From the NCBI RefSeq assembly GCF_021044565.1, contig NZ_CP087997.1:1612001-1676000 (forward strand): a DNA stretch of 64,000 nt, given 5' to 3'. The notes under the pieces were generated by a model. That model was not told the DNA's origin. It saw nothing but the letters and a program-made list of their open reading frames with translations, and made no database searches. This stretch comes from Subtercola endophyticus (GTDB lineage: Bacteria > Actinomycetota > Actinomycetes > Actinomycetales > Microbacteriaceae). The translations under genes and the position numbers were made by a program. Positions 8,554-16,473 of this stretch are shown here, in pieces; within the stretch, counting starts at the first letter, position 1, and each line of letters begins with the position of its first letter.

Positions 8554-9483
8554 TCATTTTGTGAGCGCCATCGCTTCGAGCTTCGAAGTGAAGTGCTCGC
8601 CTGAGGTGATTTCCGCGTATTTTGCTGGTGCTGCAGCGTCGAGGCTGGAGATGACGGAGTCATGGTTGGGCTGGTGAAAGAACGCGATGGTGTATCGCGC
8701 CTTGTCCCATTCGCCGTCTACCGGGTTCACTACTCGATGCAGAGTGGAGTGCCAGCTGTCATTCGTCCAGCGCTGCATGAGATCGCCGATATTCACGACG
8801 AGGGATCCGGGAATGAGCGGCGCGTCCTCCCACTTTTCGCCGTCCCAGATCTGCAGGCCGCGCACCGAAGGAGAGCCGCTGAGCAGAGTGAGACTGCCGA
8901 AGTCCGTGTGGGCGCCGCCTCGGAGTTGCCCCGGCAGCGGTGGGCGATCCATCGGTGGGTAGTGATAGATGGCCAGCTGGCTGTCGTGCCGGTCGAATCG
9001 GGAGGAGAACCAGTTTTCCGGGAGCTCCAGGGCGAGCGCGAATACGCTCATGATCGTGTCTGCAAGTGAGTCCATCGCCGTGTAATACGCACTCATCGCG
9101 GTTCGGAGCGCGATGTCGGGCTCGCTGTTGCCCCACACCGGTGAACGCCAGTCGATGATGTCTACTCGGCGCATCGTGTAGCCCTCGCGCAGGTCAGGCG
9201 GCACATCGTCTCCCTGGGATTGGCCGAGGGACATGTTCGCGAATTCCGCGTATCCGGTGCGTCGGGCCGGGTTACGGTAGTGCTCCTTTTCAGGCACCGG
9301 TCTGTCGAAGAAGGTCTTCGACGCTTCGACGGCTCCAGAGACGATTTCTGGGTCTATGCCGTGGCCGGTGATGACGAGAAAGCCCGTATTGCGGCACGCG
9401 TCGCGAACGTCAGCGACGATCTTCTCGCGCCGGCTGCCGTCGATGAAGAGCCCGATATCGATGGTGGGTACTGCGCTGTTCAT
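8554..9483 (-). CDS. isopenicillin N synthase-family Fe(II)/2OG dioxygenase
   Basis: The 309-residue product, starting at ATG 9483 (MNSAVPTIDIG), has the DIOX_N domain (VPTIDIG..., VITGHGID) and the 2OG-FeII_Oxy core. The metal ligands are HxD in GGAHTDFGSLTLL and the distal His in WHSTLHRV, and a co-substrate Arg follows in ARYTIAFF. AGAAAGA lies upstream of this ATG; an earlier Met at 9549 lacks one. It is a soluble oxygenase that would hydroxylate or desaturate a small organic substrate with 2-oxoglutarate. It follows the binding-protein gene by 63 bases, suggesting co-transcription and a role in degrading the imported compound. Confidence 0.9.
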   Translation of the reverse strand: MNSAVPTIDIGLFIDGSRREKIVADVRDACRNTGFLVITGHGIDPEIVSGAVEASKTFFDRPVPEKEHYRNPARRTGYAEFANMSLGQSQGDDVPPDLREGYTMRRVDIIDWRSPVWGNSEPDIALRTAMSAYYTAMDSLADTIMSVFALALELPENWFSSRFDRHDSQLAIYHYPPMDRPPLPGQLRGGAHTDFGSLTLLSGSPSVRGLQIWDGEKWEDAPLIPGSLVVNIGDLMQRWTNDSWHSTLHRVVNPVDGEWDKARYTIAFFHQPNHDSVISSLDAAAPAKYAEITSGEHFTSKLEAMALTK

Positions 9484-9545
9484 GGGGATACGTTCTTTCT
9501 GATCGGAATGGGGCAGATCCTCGGCCGTCACGATTACCGGGCCGA

Positions 9546-10712
9546 TCAATTCGCACCGTCGCTCAAGCCGAGACTCTTATCGATGAACTGGTCGGTGTAG
9601 ACGTCTGCTGGCTTGAGTCCGGCGGCCGGTTCGATTCCGAGTTTCTGGAAGATCGGCACAGTGATGTCGATCATCTTCTGCACACGGGCTTCGTCCATAT
9701 CGCCGATGGTGTCGTTGTCGCCGTTCGAGACGACTCCGTTCTGGAGCACGGACGTCGCGCCGAACTTCGCTTCAGCTGCCGTCAGTTGAATGCCGGCGTT
9801 GAACGTGGCAACGGCCTCGACGAGCAACGAGTTGACCTTGCCAGGGTTGGCGTAGTAGTCGATCTCCGATTGCTGAAGCAGCGGAACCAACAAGCCCAGG
9901 CAGGAACTGAGTCCATTGAGTTCGCTGGAGCGAACGGTGAGCGGGTTCTGGTAATTCGGATATCCAGCGTCATGAACCAGCTGGTAGGCGACCGGCTCGT
10001 CCCATTGAGGCAGCTCGTTCTCGTATTGGTACGGCTCGCTTGACGAATATCCCTGTTGGGCTCTCGTGCCATTCGCGGCGATGAAGTTGGCCGGCGTCCC
10101 GTCGTATGACCCGTCGACCTGGGCCGGGTTCAGCACCCCGGTGTCTGTCAGGAATGACATGTAGGTGTACGACGAGGTGTAACCGACGACGGCGTCAGTC
10201 TTGCCGATATCGGCGATCGTGGTCGCTTGCGGGTAGGTAGCCGGATCCCACATGATCATCATCGGGCTCTTCTCGAGCGGGGCGTAAACGGCCGTCACGG
10301 GCATGTTCGCGGAATTCCGAATCGCGTCATCGGTACTGACGTACCCGAGAGTAATAGAGGGGTCGGCGTACATCTGGCTTCCGACCGGCGTGAATCCGAT
10401 GGCTGGCCCACCCGAGCGGATTTCGAGCTTGACGCCCGTCGGTTCGCCTTTCGCGTACAGAGATCCGGAGACGATCTTGGACGCCGCATCGATAGTGACA
10501 TCGGGCCCGAGCAGCCCGAAGAGATACCCCTGCTCAGTACCCGGTAGCCAGTCGCTCTGCACCACGATGTCGGCCGGGCATGCGCCGCTGAGGTCGACTG
10601 CGCCGGCGGCGGCTTGCGGCTTGGCGTCGGAGGCTGAACTGCAGGCCGCCATTGACAGCATGGCCGCGCTGACGACGGCTATCGACAGGTAGCGAATCGG
10701 GTGAGCGCGCAT
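9546..10712 (-). CDS. NitT/TauT-type ABC substrate-binding lipoprotein
   Basis: A 388-residue lipoprotein. Met at 10712 follows CAGGAG, and the signal peptide (RYLSIAVVSAAMLSM) ends at the lipobox AAC. The mature part begins with DIVVQSDWLPGTEQGYLFGL, the pattern of NMT1/THI5 and taurine/nitrate/pyrimidine-precursor binding proteins. No permease or ATPase gene lies next to it; a NitT/TauT-like permease occurs only at the far end of the window (63566). It heads the minus-strand cluster down to 5869 and is divergent from an XRE-cupin regulator. The ligand is unknown. Confidence 0.85.
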   Translation of the reverse strand: MRAHPIRYLSIAVVSAAMLSMAACSSASDAKPQAAAGAVDLSGACPADIVVQSDWLPGTEQGYLFGLLGPDVTIDAASKIVSGSLYAKGEPTGVKLEIRSGGPAIGFTPVGSQMYADPSITLGYVSTDDAIRNSANMPVTAVYAPLEKSPMMIMWDPATYPQATTIADIGKTDAVVGYTSSYTYMSFLTDTGVLNPAQVDGSYDGTPANFIAANGTRAQQGYSSSEPYQYENELPQWDEPVAYQLVHDAGYPNYQNPLTVRSSELNGLSSCLGLLVPLLQQSEIDYYANPGKVNSLLVEAVATFNAGIQLTAAEAKFGATSVLQNGVVSNGDNDTIGDMDEARVQKMIDITVPIFQKLGIEPAAGLKPADVYTDQFIDKSLGLSDGAN

Positions 10713-10770
10713 TGAGACTCCTGGAGAGATAGTAGTGAGAGTAATAAATTGGGGCATGGAAGCCGGATTA

Positions 10771-10829
10771 TGATTGACTGAGTCAGTCAGCCGCTCGTCG
10801 AGTTACGGCTGCTATCAATCACTGATTGA
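10771..10829. promoter_or_regulatory. paired palindromes in the XRE-cupin/binding-protein intergenic region
   Basis: Two odd-length dyads with perfect 7-bp arms lie between the divergent genes: TGACTGA-G-TCAGTCA at 10775-10789 and TCAATCA-C-TGATTGA at 10815-10829, centres 40 bp (about four helical turns) apart. An extra TGATTGA half-site overlaps the left one at 10771-10777. All half-sites fit TGAYTGA. They are the obvious binding sites for the adjacent XRE-cupin regulator and would allow control of both directions. Confidence 0.65.
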
Positions 10830-10867
10830 TCACACCAGTCATACTTCCGATCGGAGATTACGAACAC

Positions 10868-11518
10868 ATGTCGTCTGGATTTCGCGTTGATGACAATATT
10901 GAGGTCTCCGCAAAGCGCGTCGTCGACAGCGCCGAAGTTTCTCGGCGCGTAGGCGCACGAGTTCGTGAACTTCGCACTCAGCGCGGGATGTCGATGCGCG
11001 AGCTGGCCCCGTTAGCCGGGCTGAAGCAGCCCTTCCTCAGCCAGCTGGAGCGTGGTGACGCAGCTCCCTCAATGCTCAGTCTTTATAAGCTGGCGACGGC
11101 ATTGTCGGTCGCCCCCGGGGATCTCCTGCCGAGTGATGAACCGGTACAAGGAGCAACTGTGTTCCGGCGCGGAGAGGGACAACGCGTGAGAAGCACTGAG
11201 GCTCCGGAATCGTTCTCAGGGCGACTCATGCGATCCGCGACGGGCCGCGAAATCGAACTCTCCGAATTCGTCATCGACGAAGGGGAGAACAATACCGAGT
11301 GGTTCGAGAATCCCTACCCCGCTACCACGTACGTAGTCGAAGGAGTCTTGACGATCGAATTCGAGAACACCGAAGAGCACGTGTTGCACAGTGGCGACGC
11401 GCTCTTCTACCCCCGACAGATCCGCTCACGATGGACTGCGAACGGAAGAACACGGCTGCTTCATATTGTTGCCCCCGGCACGAGCGCGAACATCTCAAGC
11501 GTTTCGCGCCAGAGATAA
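10868..11518 (+). CDS. XRE-family HTH regulator with C-terminal cupin
   Basis: The start ATG 10868 (MSSGFRVDDNIE) is preferred over upstream alternatives that overlap the palindrome. The 216-residue product has an HTH_3 domain at about residues 30-85 (MSMRELAPLAGLKQPFLSQL, then SMLSLYKLATAL) and a cupin_2 barrel at about 130-205 (VVEGVLTIEFEN, HSGDALFYP). Regulators of this layout (PuuR/SutR-like) usually sense a small ligand of the pathway they control. It is divergent from the binding-protein operon, with paired palindromes in between, so it most likely represses or activates that operon and itself. Confidence 0.9.
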   Translation: MSSGFRVDDNIEVSAKRVVDSAEVSRRVGARVRELRTQRGMSMRELAPLAGLKQPFLSQLERGDAAPSMLSLYKLATALSVAPGDLLPSDEPVQGATVFRRGEGQRVRSTEAPESFSGRLMRSATGREIELSEFVIDEGENNTEWFENPYPATTYVVEGVLTIEFENTEEHVLHSGDALFYPRQIRSRWTANGRTRLLHIVAPGTSANISSVSRQR

Positions 11519-11584
11519 GCGTGAGCTTCGGGTGGTATGCACGCGTCGACGATGCTCGACCCGCTATCTCCCCGAGGAACCACT

Positions 11585-12526
11585 TCAGGAAATGTTGCTC
11601 GCCCGCAGAACTTCTTTGAGCACTTTGCCGGTCGTGTTGCGTGGGAGCCCGTCGACGAACCGGAGTTCGAGGGGGAGCTTGTAGCGGGCGAGGTGCTGGG
11701 CGCCGAAGTCACGTAACTCCTCGAGCGTGAGGCTCGTGTCTGGCGCAAGCGCAACAATGGCGACCACGCGTTCGTGCCACCGTTCGTCTGGTGCACCGAT
11801 CACCGCGACCTCGGCGATCGAGGCATGATCGTAGAGCACGCTTTCGACCTCAGCCGGATAGATGTTCTCGCCGCCGCTGATGATCAGGTCTTTGAGGCGG
11901 TCGCAGATGTAATAGAAGCCGTCTTCGTCTTGGTACGCGACGTCGCCGGTGCGGAACCAGCCGTCGGCTCCGAACGCCTCTGCCGTTGCATCCGGTCGAT
12001 TCCAGTAGCCCGGGCTCACGGTGTCGCCGCGAACGCACAGTTCGCCGGGGACGCCGACGGCGTCGAGCACGTTGCCGTCGAAGTCGATCAGTCGGACTTC
12101 GTTGAGCATTCCCGCGACGCCGCAGGAACCCAGTTTGGTGAGGGCGAGTTCGGTGCTGAGGAACGTCGCGCCGGTGGCGACCTCGGTGAGGCCCCAACAC
12201 TGGCTGACGGGAATTCCGCGCTCACCATAGAGTCGAAGCAAAGGCTCGGGCACCGGGGCGCCACCGGCGACGATGATTCGCACGGTGCTGAGATTCGCCT
12301 GGAGAAAACGTGGGTTATGGCTGGCGAAGAGCATCATCGCCGGCACGCAGAAGAGGAAGGTGATCTCGTATTCTTCGATTGCGGTCAGAAAATCATCGGG
12401 TCGGAACTGGTCGTGCAAGACGACGTGGCCGCCTGCCATCAGGGTGGGAAGGGTGATGACGCACAGGCCGCCGGAGTGGAACAGCGGGGCAGAGGTCAGC
12501 GTCACGTCATCGGCGTTATAGTTCAC
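11585..12526 (-). pseudogene. acyl-CoA synthetase (AMP-binding), N-terminal third missing
   Basis: The 313 residues are the later part of a class I adenylate-forming enzyme: SAPLFHSGG, the QCWGLTE motif (A5), GELCVRGDTVSPGYWN, GWFRTGDVAY (A7/A8), and the C-terminal NTTGKVLK lysine. The first 200 or so residues, including the TSGTTGxPKG P-loop, are absent; the frame begins abruptly at NYNADDV right at a GAATTC sequence (12529-12534). No start codon with a ribosome site fits. On the other side of that point lies an equally truncated aldehyde dehydrogenase in the opposite direction. Without the P-loop the enzyme should be inactive. Confidence 0.8.
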
Positions 12527-12534
12527 CGGAATTC
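12527..12534. other. junction of two 5'-truncated genes at a GAATTC sequence
   Basis: To the left the minus-strand acyl-CoA synthetase loses its N-terminal third; to the right the plus-strand aldehyde dehydrogenase loses its N-terminal third. Both breaks fall within a few bases of GAATTC at 12529-12534. It could be a natural rearrangement breakpoint or an artificial/assembly joint; the sequence alone does not decide. Gene content also changes here, from IS-rich catabolic genes to housekeeping-like ones. Confidence 0.6.
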
Positions 12535-13497
12535 GCGCTCATTAACGGTGACCTCGCAACCGCGAAAGAGTTCGCAAGCCTCAAGCTCGATCACCTCTTC
12601 TTCACCGGATCCCCGTCGGTAGGCGGCCAGGTCGCTCAGGCCGCGGCGAAGAACCTCGTACCGGTAACCCTCGAACTCGGCGGCAAGAACCCCATCGTCG
12701 TCGCGCACAACGCCGACATCGAGCTCGCCGCGCATCGCATCGCGGGAACCCGAGCGCTCAACAGTGGGCAGATCTGCCTCTGCCCCGACCTCGTCTTCGT
12801 GCCGAGCGAGCATAAGGATGCCCTTGTCTCCGGTCTGCAGAAGGAGTTCGAGGCGCTCTTCCCTGACTTCCTCGACAACCCCGGCGTCGTCGCCATCGTC
12901 AATGACCGCAACTACGACCGCGTGGTCGGACTCGTCGACGATGCCGTGGCCAAGGGCGCAACGAAGATCGTCATCGCCCCGCAGAACGAGCTCGCTTCGC
13001 TGCCCGACCGGGCATCCCGTCGCATCGCGCCCACCCTGCTGCTCGATGTGCCCGAGTCGGCGACCATCGCCCACGAAGAGATCTTCGGGCCGGTTCTGCC
13101 GATCTATGTCTATGACGACATCAGCGAGGTCATCGACTACCTCCAGGCGCGGCCAACCCCCTTGGCCGCCTACTGGTACGGGCAAGACGACGCCGAGTTC
13201 CACACCTTCCTCGACCGCACCAACAGCGGTGGCGTGACTCTGAACGACGGCATAGTGCACTCGTTGCTTCCCGGTGCTCCGTTCGGTGGATCAGGCAACT
13301 CCGGCTCGGGCTCTTACCACGGTAAGAGCGGATTCGACACATTCACTCACCAGCGAACCGTCAGCAACGTCACAGCCGAGCGAGGAGTCTCCGACGGCCT
13401 CATCGGTCGCGCCCTGCTCGACGAGCAGTTCCTCGGCTACATCAGCCAGGTCATCATCGATTCGACTGGTGCTCTCAAGGGCTACCTCAAGCGTTAG
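12529..13497 (+). pseudogene. aldehyde dehydrogenase (coniferyl-aldehyde type), N-terminus missing
   Basis: In-frame translation from the GAATTC gives EFALINGDLATAKEF... and continues as an ALDH: FFTGSPSVGG (NAD loop), catalytic Glu in LELGGKNP, catalytic Cys in NSGQICLCPD, EEIFGPVLP and PFGGSGNSG. The C-terminus through KGYLKR is normal. About 150 N-terminal residues are missing and no start codon is placed to express the rest, although an internal start could give a fragment. The spacing of motifs fits coniferyl-aldehyde dehydrogenases. The break coincides with that of the neighbouring acyl-CoA synthetase. Confidence 0.8.
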
Positions 13498-13518
13498 CTC
13501 GCAGGGGTAGCGGCCAGG

Positions 13519-14148
13519 TCAGAGGCGCGAAGCGTTCCACAGCGCGATGACGGGCTCGGCGTGCTCGTAGCCGAGGGCGCTCAGTGTGGAGGTCGAGAGG
13601 GTGAAGATCTGACCGGCCTCGGGCGGCAACAGCACCCAGGCCGCGGCGAAGGCGCGCAGCATGTGCGCGTGGGCGAAGAGCAGAACATCCGACCCGGCCT
13701 CGACGTCGGCTCGCACGCGCGAGATCACCATCAGCGCTCGGCGCTGCACGTCGGCGGCCGTCTCGCCGGGTGTGGCGCCGGCCGGAACCCCGTCGACCCA
13801 GATGTTCCACGGACCGCGCTCGGCCACGATGTCGTGGGTTGTGCGACCCTCGTAGGCGCCGTAATCCCATTCGGCGAGGTTCGGCTCGACCTCGACCTGG
13901 TCGCCGAAGCCGGCCAGCCGCGCTGTGGTGAGCGCCCGAGTACGGGGGCTGCTCAGCACCTGGCTGAAAACGCGGCCGCGCAACGACTCCCCCGCCACCC
14001 GAGCCTGTTCTTCGCCGTGCTCGGTGAGGGGCAGGTCGGTGACGCCGGTGTGCTGGCCCGTGAGGCTCCACGCGGTTTCGCCGTGCCGCACCAAGATGAT
14101 CTGGCCGGGGGTATTCGGCTGGGGGTCGGTGACCACGTGTACATCCAT
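13519..14148 (-). CDS. histidine phosphatase (phosphoglycerate mutase-like)
   Basis: A 209-residue member of histidine phosphatase branch 1. The phosphohistidine motif is LVRHGETAWS (His near residue 22). LSSPRTRALTTARL, LAEWDYGAYEG and the second catalytic His in LFAHAHMLRA follow. The length and the WxxxxxQHTG-like region fit acid phosphatases acting on small phosphorylated metabolites rather than glycolytic mutase. The gene is convergent with the broken aldehyde dehydrogenase (21 bases between stops) and stands upstream of nothing obviously related. Confidence 0.88.
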   Translation of the reverse strand: MDVHVVTDPQPNTPGQIILVRHGETAWSLTGQHTGVTDLPLTEHGEEQARVAGESLRGRVFSQVLSSPRTRALTTARLAGFGDQVEVEPNLAEWDYGAYEGRTTHDIVAERGPWNIWVDGVPAGATPGETAADVQRRALMVISRVRADVEAGSDVLLFAHAHMLRAFAAAWVLLPPEAGQIFTLSTSTLSALGYEHAEPVIALWNASRL

Positions 14149-14337
14149 TCGTCGGGCTCGGTTACGAGACTACCGACTCCCCGGACGCACGCTCCTCCCC
14201 TGCACAAACGTGCGCGACGCGCGACGCCGGCCCGGCGTCATCACGAACGCGAGGCTTCCGGACGAGAGCGTGCGCCGCGGCGCCTCATCTCGTCCGCACG
14301 AGTCGCTCTCGCGCGCGGAGGCTGCGCGACGCGCGGG

Positions 14338-16473
14338 CTACTCGTCGACCCAGGAGCTGCGGCCGTACCAGCTGCCGTATCCGCCGTAGCCGCCGCCCCT
14401 GCCACCGGCGCCACCGGCAGCACCACCGTCGTCGCGCGTGCCGCCCGTGCGCGAGCCGAGGTACGAATCCACGACTGCCACACCCAGGTCGTCGAGCTCC
14501 GGCGCAACGACGTTACCCTCGACCCGCTTGGCGAGCGAGTCGATGAACCGGGCAAGGCCGGGGTCGTCGCCGAGACGGAAGATCGTGGTCTGCGCCCCGA
14601 GCCGCCGCGAGTTATCGAGCTCACGAACCGAGGCGGCGATGGTGAGCGGATGCGGCGGGTACGAGAAGAACACCCGCCCGTCAGACTCGAGATGCGAGGT
14701 GGGCTCCCCATCGGTGATGATCAGCAGCACCGGCTGCGCATTCGGATGCTTGCGGAAGTGCCGATTCGCGAGCAGCAGCCCGTGGTGCAGATTCGTGCCC
14801 TTGTCCCACATGGCGTCGAGCCCGGTGAGGGTCTCGATGTCCATGACTTCGGCCTGCCGCCCGAACCCGATCAGCTGCAGGTGGTCACCGCGAAAGCGCG
14901 ACGAGATGAGGGTATGCAGGGCAAGCGCGGTGCGCTTCATGGGAACCCAGCGACCATCCATCGCCATCGAGAACGAGGTGTCGACGAGCAACGCGACCGC
15001 GGCTTGCGTGCGCGTCTCGGTCTCTTGCACTTCGATGTCGTCGACCGCGATGAGGCGACCGGATGCCCGGCCCTCCCCCGCGCCCTCGCCGAGTCTGCGC
15101 TGCACACCGTTGAGCACCGTGCGCGGAATGTCCCACGGCTCGGTGTCGCCGAATTCCCAAGCCCGGCTCGCACCGGACAAATCGCCCGACGCCCCGGCGC
15201 GCCGCAGCTCGCGCTGGCCCTGTCGGCCCGACATGCGCGTTGCGACGTCGCGCAAGAGCGCCTTACCGAGCTGGCGCATGGCCTTCGGAGTCAGCTTGAG
15301 GTGACCGCTCGAGTCTTTGCGCAGGGTGCCGCTGTTGCGCAGAGCCTTTTCGAGTTCACGCAGGGTACGGGCATCCACCGCCGCCTGGTCGCCCAGCTGG
15401 CGAGCGAGCTTGTCGAGGTCGACGTCGTCCATGCGGGCGCCGCCATAGCTCTGAGCGAGCTGGTCGGAGAGCTGGTCGAGATCGGCGAGGTCTTGCAGCA
15501 CGCCGGTGGCGTCACCGAGGCCGAGGCCCTGCTCGCCGTCGAACCGTTCGGAGCCGCGCCAGTCTTCGCCCGGCCGCAGGGCCTGCAGGTTGGCGTCGAG
15601 TTCAGAGAGGGACTGCATGAGCTCGGGCGAGCCGAACGCCTGCGCCGAGAGCTCCATCAGCTCTTGGCGCTGCTCGGGGCTCATCGAGTTCAGCATGCGC
15701 TGGGCTGCCGCCGCGCGCTTGGCCATGGCGTCGATCAGCTCGTCGACGTTCTGCGGGTTCTCGGGAAAGTACTGCCCGTGCTTCTGCATGAACTCGTCGA
15801 AGTCTTCGGGGGTGTCTTGACCGTTCTTGTGCTTCGCGAGCAGCTCGTTGAGGTCGGTGAGCATCTCGTTGATGGCCTGACGGTCTTCGTCGGTGGCGTT
15901 CTCGAGGGCGTCTTTCATGCCTTCGAAGCGCTGGTCGAGCATCTCGCGGCCGAGCAGGTCTTTGATCTTCTCGTAGTCGGCTCGGGCCTGCGGCGACTTC
16001 CAGTCGTAGTCGCTCAGCTCGCTCACGGCGGCGGAGGGCGATGGCGAGAGGTTCTCGAGGCGCATCTCGTCGAAGGCGCGGTCGAGGTCGTCCATCTGGG
16101 TGTCACGAGCGAGCTGCTTGCGCTCTTCGAGCACAGCGTGGTCGAGCAGCTCTTTCACCTCTTTGAGGGTGCCGTCGAGGTTGTTCTTCTGCAGCAGCTC
16201 TCGGCGCTTCTCGGCGACGCGCCGGGCGAGGTCGTCGAGACCGTTCTGGTTCAGGCCGCCGCGGCGCAAGAACTCCTGCATGGCGCGCTCGGGCGAGGAT
16301 CCGCCCATGACACTCTCGCCGATGGCGTCGAGGGCCTCGGCGATGTCGACGGGGGCCGCCATCGGGTCTCCGCCGTCGTACCGACGAAAACGGCGTCGAT
16401 GCTCGGCGCCCAATCGGTCGGCATCGCTCGGCCCGTTGGCGCCCGCGCCCTGCCCGAAGGCGTTCTCAGCCAT
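14338..16473 (-). CDS. VWA-domain protein paired with MoxR ATPase
   Basis: The start is taken as ATG 16473 (MAENAFGQG), which overlaps the last 8 bases of the MoxR gene; the upstream in-frame extension lies inside that gene. The 711-residue product is soluble. Its first 450 residues are charged and helix-rich (DEDRQAINEMLTDLNELL-like stretches, probable coiled coil). A von Willebrand A domain follows near residue 500 with the MIDAS DTSFSM and the later Asp in IITDGEPTS. The tail is a Gly/Tyr-rich run. MoxR/VWA pairs work together as metal-dependent chaperones or complex activators; the client here is unknown. Confidence 0.9.
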   Translation of the reverse strand: MAENAFGQGAGANGPSDADRLGAEHRRRFRRYDGGDPMAAPVDIAEALDAIGESVMGGSSPERAMQEFLRRGGLNQNGLDDLARRVAEKRRELLQKNNLDGTLKEVKELLDHAVLEERKQLARDTQMDDLDRAFDEMRLENLSPSPSAAVSELSDYDWKSPQARADYEKIKDLLGREMLDQRFEGMKDALENATDEDRQAINEMLTDLNELLAKHKNGQDTPEDFDEFMQKHGQYFPENPQNVDELIDAMAKRAAAAQRMLNSMSPEQRQELMELSAQAFGSPELMQSLSELDANLQALRPGEDWRGSERFDGEQGLGLGDATGVLQDLADLDQLSDQLAQSYGGARMDDVDLDKLARQLGDQAAVDARTLRELEKALRNSGTLRKDSSGHLKLTPKAMRQLGKALLRDVATRMSGRQGQRELRRAGASGDLSGASRAWEFGDTEPWDIPRTVLNGVQRRLGEGAGEGRASGRLIAVDDIEVQETETRTQAAVALLVDTSFSMAMDGRWVPMKRTALALHTLISSRFRGDHLQLIGFGRQAEVMDIETLTGLDAMWDKGTNLHHGLLLANRHFRKHPNAQPVLLIITDGEPTSHLESDGRVFFSYPPHPLTIAASVRELDNSRRLGAQTTIFRLGDDPGLARFIDSLAKRVEGNVVAPELDDLGVAVVDSYLGSRTGGTRDDGGAAGGAGGRGGGYGGYGSWYGRSSWVDE

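Noticed and set aside
12799..13497. An internal start giving a short intact aldehyde dehydrogenase
   Set aside because: The codon there is GTG without a ribosome site and would leave out the catalytic Glu and Cys; the frame is better read as the end of a truncated gene.
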